A stretch of DNA of 64,000 nt from Chelydra serpentina (lineage: Eukaryota; Chordata; Testudines; Chelydridae): positions 9,517,501-9,581,500 of the forward strand of contig JBAIAC010000057.1 of the NCBI GenBank assembly GCA_037349315.1. Reading direction: 5' to 3'. The position numbers were made by a program, and so were the translations under genes. Below, one piece after another: positions 58,501-64,000 of the stretch. Positions within the stretch are counted from its first letter, which is position 1. Every line of letters begins with the position of its first letter. The notes beneath the pieces were generated by a model. The model made no database searches. It was not told the DNA's origin and saw only the letters and a list, made by a program, of their open reading frames with translations.

Positions 58501-61500
58501 GATAGGGTGAGTTGTTTCCATATCTCCGGGGTTTGCTCTGGGGCAGAACCCAGTAGGGCTGTCCATAAATGACGTAACGCATTAGGGTGCGGATGGGTGC
58601 TTGATTCCTTAATTGTGTGTGTTTCGGTGTTACAAGAGGTGGGTGGGTCTTGAAAATCACCCAAAAATGTGTTATGTCATTTATGGGCAGCCTCCGTAAG
58701 AGGGATCACAGGAGACCTAGGGGTTTCAGATTGTGCTGGGTATCACCTGAATATTTGGTGCTTAACCAAACTGGATGCAAAGACTGAACCTTTTGAGATT
58801 CACCCATCGCACCCCAAGGCCCAGGGGAAGGGAGGGGAGGATTCATAGATTCATTCATAGATTCATAGATTCTAGGGCTGGAAGGGACCTCGAGAGGTCA
58901 TCGAGTCCAGCCCCCTGCCCTCATGGCAGGACCAATTACTGTCTAGACCATCCCTGATAGACATTTATCTAACCTACTCTTAAATATCTCCAGAGATGGA
59001 GATTCCACAACCGCCCTGGGCAGTTTATTCCAGTGTTTAACCACCCTGACAGTTAGGAACTTTTTCCCTGCTGGAGTCAGGGTTTGTGGCTGGCACAGGG
59101 CGGGTGGGGAAACTGAGGGGTAGGTTCATCAGGTGTCTTATCTAAACGGCACAGTGGGAATGTTCCCACGGGTCTCATCTCCCAGTGCCTTGCCCTACCC
59201 ACTGCACCACACTCTCCTGCTCCTTCCTCTGCTCCTGCTCCTCTTTCCCTTCCTGGTGTAATGTTACTGCAGCTGACGGCCTCCCACCATCTTCCCCATT
59301 GCCATGCGGCTGCCTTTTTAGAGATGACTCAACCTCCGTAGCTCTGTGGCTTCTGGTCCCCCGTCTCCAATCAAGGCCTGGACTCCCAGCATTCTGTCTC
59401 CCACCACCCCGCCTGTATGTTAACAGCAGGCTCTGAAGACCACTGGCTACAAACACATTGCACCAGGAGCAATGAAACCTGAGCCTGTGGCCGCAAGCAG
59501 GCCAACGTGCCGGGATTTTAGTGACATGTTGCAGCTGCTTGCTCAGAACTCGGGGGCTTTGGCTACTGGGACCCACAAGCCTTTCCAGTGAGTGGAGCTG
59601 GAAGCCAAAAGGTATGAAAGCAAGGCTGGATCTACTGGAGAAGCAGCACTTTGCACTAGCCCAAGGAAAGAGACCCTCTCCCGTTGGCTTCCATTCCGTC
59701 TGGAGGGAGGGAGTCAATGTACCGAAGCCTGGCCAGCGGCGTGAGCTGGGAAGAAGGGGTGTCAGATGTCCAGCAGGTGAAACAAGAAACTCCCGGACGA
59801 TGTAAGCAATCTCCAGTGAGTCCCAGCGACCTCCGATCCATCACTGTCCGTCGGAGACAGGCCTGCCAAGGGGCAGAAGCAATTAATAGAGAGGGAATGG
59901 AGTGTGTGTGTGTGTGGGAGGTGGGGAGGATCAGGAGACACCTACTAATGCCATTGAAACCCGTTGGGCTGAGTGTGCTTTGGGGAGGGCCGGAGTGTGG
60001 GAGGACGCTCTCTTCTCAGGGCTCCTCTCAGTCCCTTCCCCTCTGCTCACATGGCCCCAGCCCTGCCGTAAAGCAGGTGTAAAGCTGGTGGAATGGTAGC
60101 TCCTTGCACCCAAGCTAAATTGAGCTCTGCAAGCTGAGTCACTCTGCAGAGAGCCCGGGCTGTGAAGATGAGAGTTTTTGCATCACACCAAGTATCTCTT
60201 GCAACCCTGATCTCCCTCCTTTAGCTTATCCTCCCTCCCGCTTTTTGTGCGGTCTGGAGAAGGTGAGGTAAAGTCCTGTGTGGCATCCCGCCAGCCAAGC
60301 CTAAAGATCCCTGCGGCTTCCGCCATGGGGACAAGAGAATCCCTCCCTGCCACGCTCTCTCCCACACCCTCCACTGGCCTGTCGCTCCTTCTCACTTTCC
60401 CCCTTTGTCAGTGACTAAGTGGGACCAGACAAAAGGTGTTTGCTGGAAGGACTGGCTGCCCAGGAAGGGAGGGGAGAGGGATAGCTCAGTGGCTTGAGCA
60501 TTGGCCTGCTAAACCCAGGGTTGTGAGTTCAATCCTTGAGGGGGCCATTTAGGGATCTGGGGCAAAAATTGGGGATTGGTCCTGCTTTGAGCAGGGGGTT
60601 GGACTAGATGACCTCCTAAGGTCCCTTCCAACCCTATGATTCTATGAAGCCGGCAGCTAGAGGTTTCTGCCTCGGCACAGCTAGAGCGGTGGTTCTCAGC
60701 TGTGGTCCACCGTTTCTTCAGGGAAAGCCCCTGGTGCGCTGGGCCGGTTTGTTGACCTGCCGCGTCCGCAGGTTCGGCTGGTCGCGGCTCCCACTGGCCG
60801 CGGTTCGTCGCTCCAGGCCAATGTGGGACGCAGCGCAGGCCGAGGGATGTGCTGTCTGCCTTGGCACTGGCTTTTTGTTAGCAATTCCAGCAGTCGCTCC
60901 TGCTCGACCTGGGTGTGCCAGGAGAATTGGGTCCGTCGGGCTGAATTTTGCTGCCCATGTCTGTACATGCCCACTGGCCTCAAAGGGGTGTATAATCCAG
61001 AGCAGAATTTGTCCCATTGACTATGGGGATGCTGGGACCTTCTCCAAGCCTCTCAGAGCTGCTGCCCCCGCCCTAGATCCCTGACTAATCCCTCTTGATC
61101 ATTCCTGTGGCTGGGATCTCCAGCAGAGAGAAGGGCTGGTGACTAAGCCACTGGGTAGTATCCCTTTCTCCACCTCCACCGCCTCCTCGCCCTGCAGCAG
61201 AGTGCCGCTGCTGAGAGCACAAGGCAATCCTGCCGCTCCCTCCTGGGGATTTGATAAACGTGTCCCAAAGGGACCCCGAGTTCTCCCCAAAAGGGTGCTC
61301 ACCCTGGGGGGTGAAACATACCTGGTCAGAGCAGCGCAAAGGAGAGGATGGTCCCTGTCCACCATGCACAGAAGAGCCAGGAAGGAAGGGGAGACAGAGG
61401 AGGACGAGTGCAGGCCCAGCGCACACAGATCCCTTCCTGGGGTCAGTTTAGCCAGCAAGCGAAGCTGTTCTAAGACGGACAGCCATGGAGATGGGGGATG

Positions 61501-64000
61501 GGTTTGTTTTGGCACCGGGAAAATACTGTAGCTGTTCTCAGTGCAAAATAAAGAAAACAAAATACGACAGCGGAGCCACTCATACAAACAAATGTTTGTG
61601 GTTTGGCTGGGCAGTTTGGTCGCTGAGATGGGGTAGCAGGGAAAGCAAGGGGAGCTCACTCCGCAGGCTGTGCAAGCCAATGCACCTCGCTCAACAGGCT
61701 GGGAAAGCCAAGGGAGCTGCTGGCACACCGTGGGGAGTCAGTGAGGTCCTGCCCCGCCATCCGGGGGTCTGGGATTGTGCTGGTGAGTGCTGCAGGAAAG
61801 AATTCCCCAATTCCGTTTCTCAGTGTTTACTCAGGTTGTCAGTGCTGTGGGGCAGGGACTGTCTTTTTGTTCTGTGTTTGTACAGGGCCTAGCGCCGAGG
61901 GTTCTGCACCAAAGATTGGGAGTGCTAGGCGGTACCCCGATATGAATTATAAATCCCTTCAGTGCAATCACTCAGCTGCCCGCCTCACAATCCTACAACG
62001 TATCCCAACACCACACTTACCTGTGACTCAGTCACCGGCAAAGCCAGCGAAGTCCCTCCTTCAAACTGCGTCTCAAGCCTCGATCTGACAATACCTGCCT
62101 AAGCCCAAGGCTACAGTGAGTGGTCTTATCTGTCATTCATAAAACCCCACCCTAGCCGATCCCTGTCTAACAAGCTGACATTATTTTACCTTGGATTTAT
62201 AACAATAGTGTAATGAACTGACTAGCATGTATGTGCATACCCGTGCCCTCTTATGGGTGTGATCAGAGCTTCTTAACTGTGTGTCATTAGCCCTATACTG
62301 CTGGAAGGTAAGGGAGATTCTCCTTTAAGTCAAGTGACAGGGGCTTGGGCTTTGTGAGCTAGAGGATCTGAGTTCTATCCCTGCTGCTGCCACAAAGTTC
62401 AAAGTGGGCAGTGCGGTGGCAATAAAAAGTTCTAGGTACCCATGGATTTGTCACAATACAATGATGGCTTTGAGTTGCTTTGTCCTTTCATGGTTCCAGT
62501 GTTTCTGATTAAATGTATCTGTGCTTGGGCCCAGCAGGATTTTCCAGGCTCTGTTAACAGTTTCCCTCCTGCATTCATCACTCTGTGCATCAGGCCAGTT
62601 TGACTCATGCATTCTTTGGTGTCTAACTTACAGAAAAAGTTCACAGTTCAGTTAAAATGGAACCTTTGAAGGCCGTTTGCGCTAACAGGTTTCTTCCAAG
62701 GAAAAAGGTGGCTGACCTATTTATTTATTTATTTTGGAGGGGGCAAAGGAGGACCTGGCTAGCCATAACAAGGCAATTACCCTATCAAGGGAGAGGACGA
62801 TGCAATGAAATCAGCTCGCTGAGCCTGGGCAGTCCAGCTAAAGGGCCTGTCTGCAATAGGGCTCTTTGTGCCAGGAAAAACCACCAAAGAGGTACCGAGG
62901 TTTGCACCGCCGTAGCGTTTCTGCCCTGGGGGAGTGCATGGGCGTGGCAGAAATCCCCACTATAGACAGGCCCTGTGAGAACAAGACCTCAGGGAGCCAT
63001 GGGGAGATCTGGCCTTGGCTGATGCGCGGACTGCATGCTGCAGCCCCCTTGGGAACTGGCTTTTGGGTTTTTCACCATCTCCAGCCCCCCACTTCTTTGT
63101 TAGGAGGCTCGGCCCGCGTTGAGCCAAGGGAACCAAAACTCTCCTTCCCGTTCTCACACATGCGGTGGCTCTGCTCAGATGTTTGTCTTGGAAAGTGCTT
63201 TCTTACCCAGACCCCAATGGAGTCTCCAGCAGGAACGCTGCCTGCGGGCCAGGCACCAAGGATGGATCCCGTTCAAACTCAAAACTTGGTCTCGTTTAAG
63301 GAAAACAACATATGGCATCGCTGTTCCTCATTAGCGCAGCCGTCCCCACTGCTTCAGACTGGCGGAATCGGCTCTGGGCTGGGGGGGGGTGGTAAGGGGG
63401 GCTGCTTCACTACCTCTAAACCCCAGGGCTCCCTCCAGCCCACGCAGGGCTGCAGCCCACCTACCAGCTCCCAAAGACCCTACAGTCTTGGGCACTCGTG
63501 TAGCCTCTTGGTGCCCGCTGCCCCTGAGGTTGGCAGTGCTCTCATGGGGGCGCTGCTCTCCACTGAGCCAGCTTGCCATGGCCCGTTATCATGACAGCTG
63601 CTCCGCTGGGTCCCCCCGCCTGCTTCGCTCCCTCTCCCTGCTGCACCCCCTCTTCTGCCTCCCGCCTCCCAGAGCACTGCGGCCCTTGGTCTCAGGGCCA
63701 ATTGGGTGATATGGGCCTGGGGCAATTGCCAGGTACCTCACCCCCCAGAGTCCTGGAAGGGGCTGTTCTCTGCACCTTTCACCCCTCAAGGGCCCTCCTC
63801 CCCTCAGCTCCAAAGCCCGCCCCGGGCGGGGGCGGTTTCCACAGAATCCCTCCATCACACACACACTGGGGCTGCCCCCTTGCTCTTCTCTGCAGCTTCC
63901 CCAGCCCCATACTGGGAAGGGGACAGTGCCTATAAACACAGTCCTCAAACTCCTGGCAATCACGCAACGACCACAGGCGGCGTCAGCCCCCCCATAGTCC

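Overview
This is nuclear DNA of a vertebrate, most likely a cryptodiran turtle. The host genes are split by introns and embedded in interspersed repeats. Three copies of a tRNA-headed SINE share their 3' end with CR1, as in the tortoise Cry-type SINEs. There are many CR1 fragments, a young Penelope-like element with a GIY-YIG endonuclease, and old MIR core-SINEs. Species assignment rests on recognising these repeat types from memory and is an inference.

Two host protein genes are recognised, and they point away from each other. On the minus strand at the left edge is the main coding exon of KDF1 (keratinocyte differentiation factor 1; exon 511-1628, ATG at 1609). Its 3' exons lie beyond the window. 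A CpG-rich island at about 8.1-8.8 kb with a minus-strand splice donor is the best candidate for its non-coding first exon. On the plus strand, a single coding exon at 25025-25495 encodes TRNP1 (TMF1-regulated nuclear protein 1), inside a CpG island with a TATA/CArG-like palindrome. KDF1 and TRNP1 are also divergent neighbours on human chromosome 1p36.11, so this is conserved synteny. The next human neighbour, TENT5B, was not found, so 26-64 kb is probably TRNP1 3' sequence plus intergenic DNA.

Layout: 1-8.6 kb is KDF1 and its introns, with an hAT MITE, a 2.2-kb decayed CR1 and a collapsed Penelope copy. The 8.6-24.7 kb stretch between the promoters holds a C-rich minisatellite, MIRs, two hAT-like MITEs (one with a perfect 8-bp target duplication) and a probable solo LTR at 22.1-23.0 kb. 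The 24.7-25.9 kb segment is TRNP1 and a G-rich minisatellite starting about 30 bp after its stop codon. From 26 to 64 kb I see no host coding exon. That stretch holds the Penelope-like element at 35.0-36.8 kb (12-bp target duplication), a perfect 42-bp inverted repeat at 32.3 kb, CR1 fragments, Cry-type SINEs, many MITEs and candidate CTCF motifs.

The most notable observations are: a TRNP1 whose N-terminal disordered region is far shorter than in mammals; a G-rich tandem array directly after its stop; DNA transposons that have repeatedly inserted at the same point of MIR elements; and the intact, target-duplication-flanked Penelope RT/GIY-YIG reading frame. No bacterial-type operon, CRISPR array or cellular RNA gene was seen.
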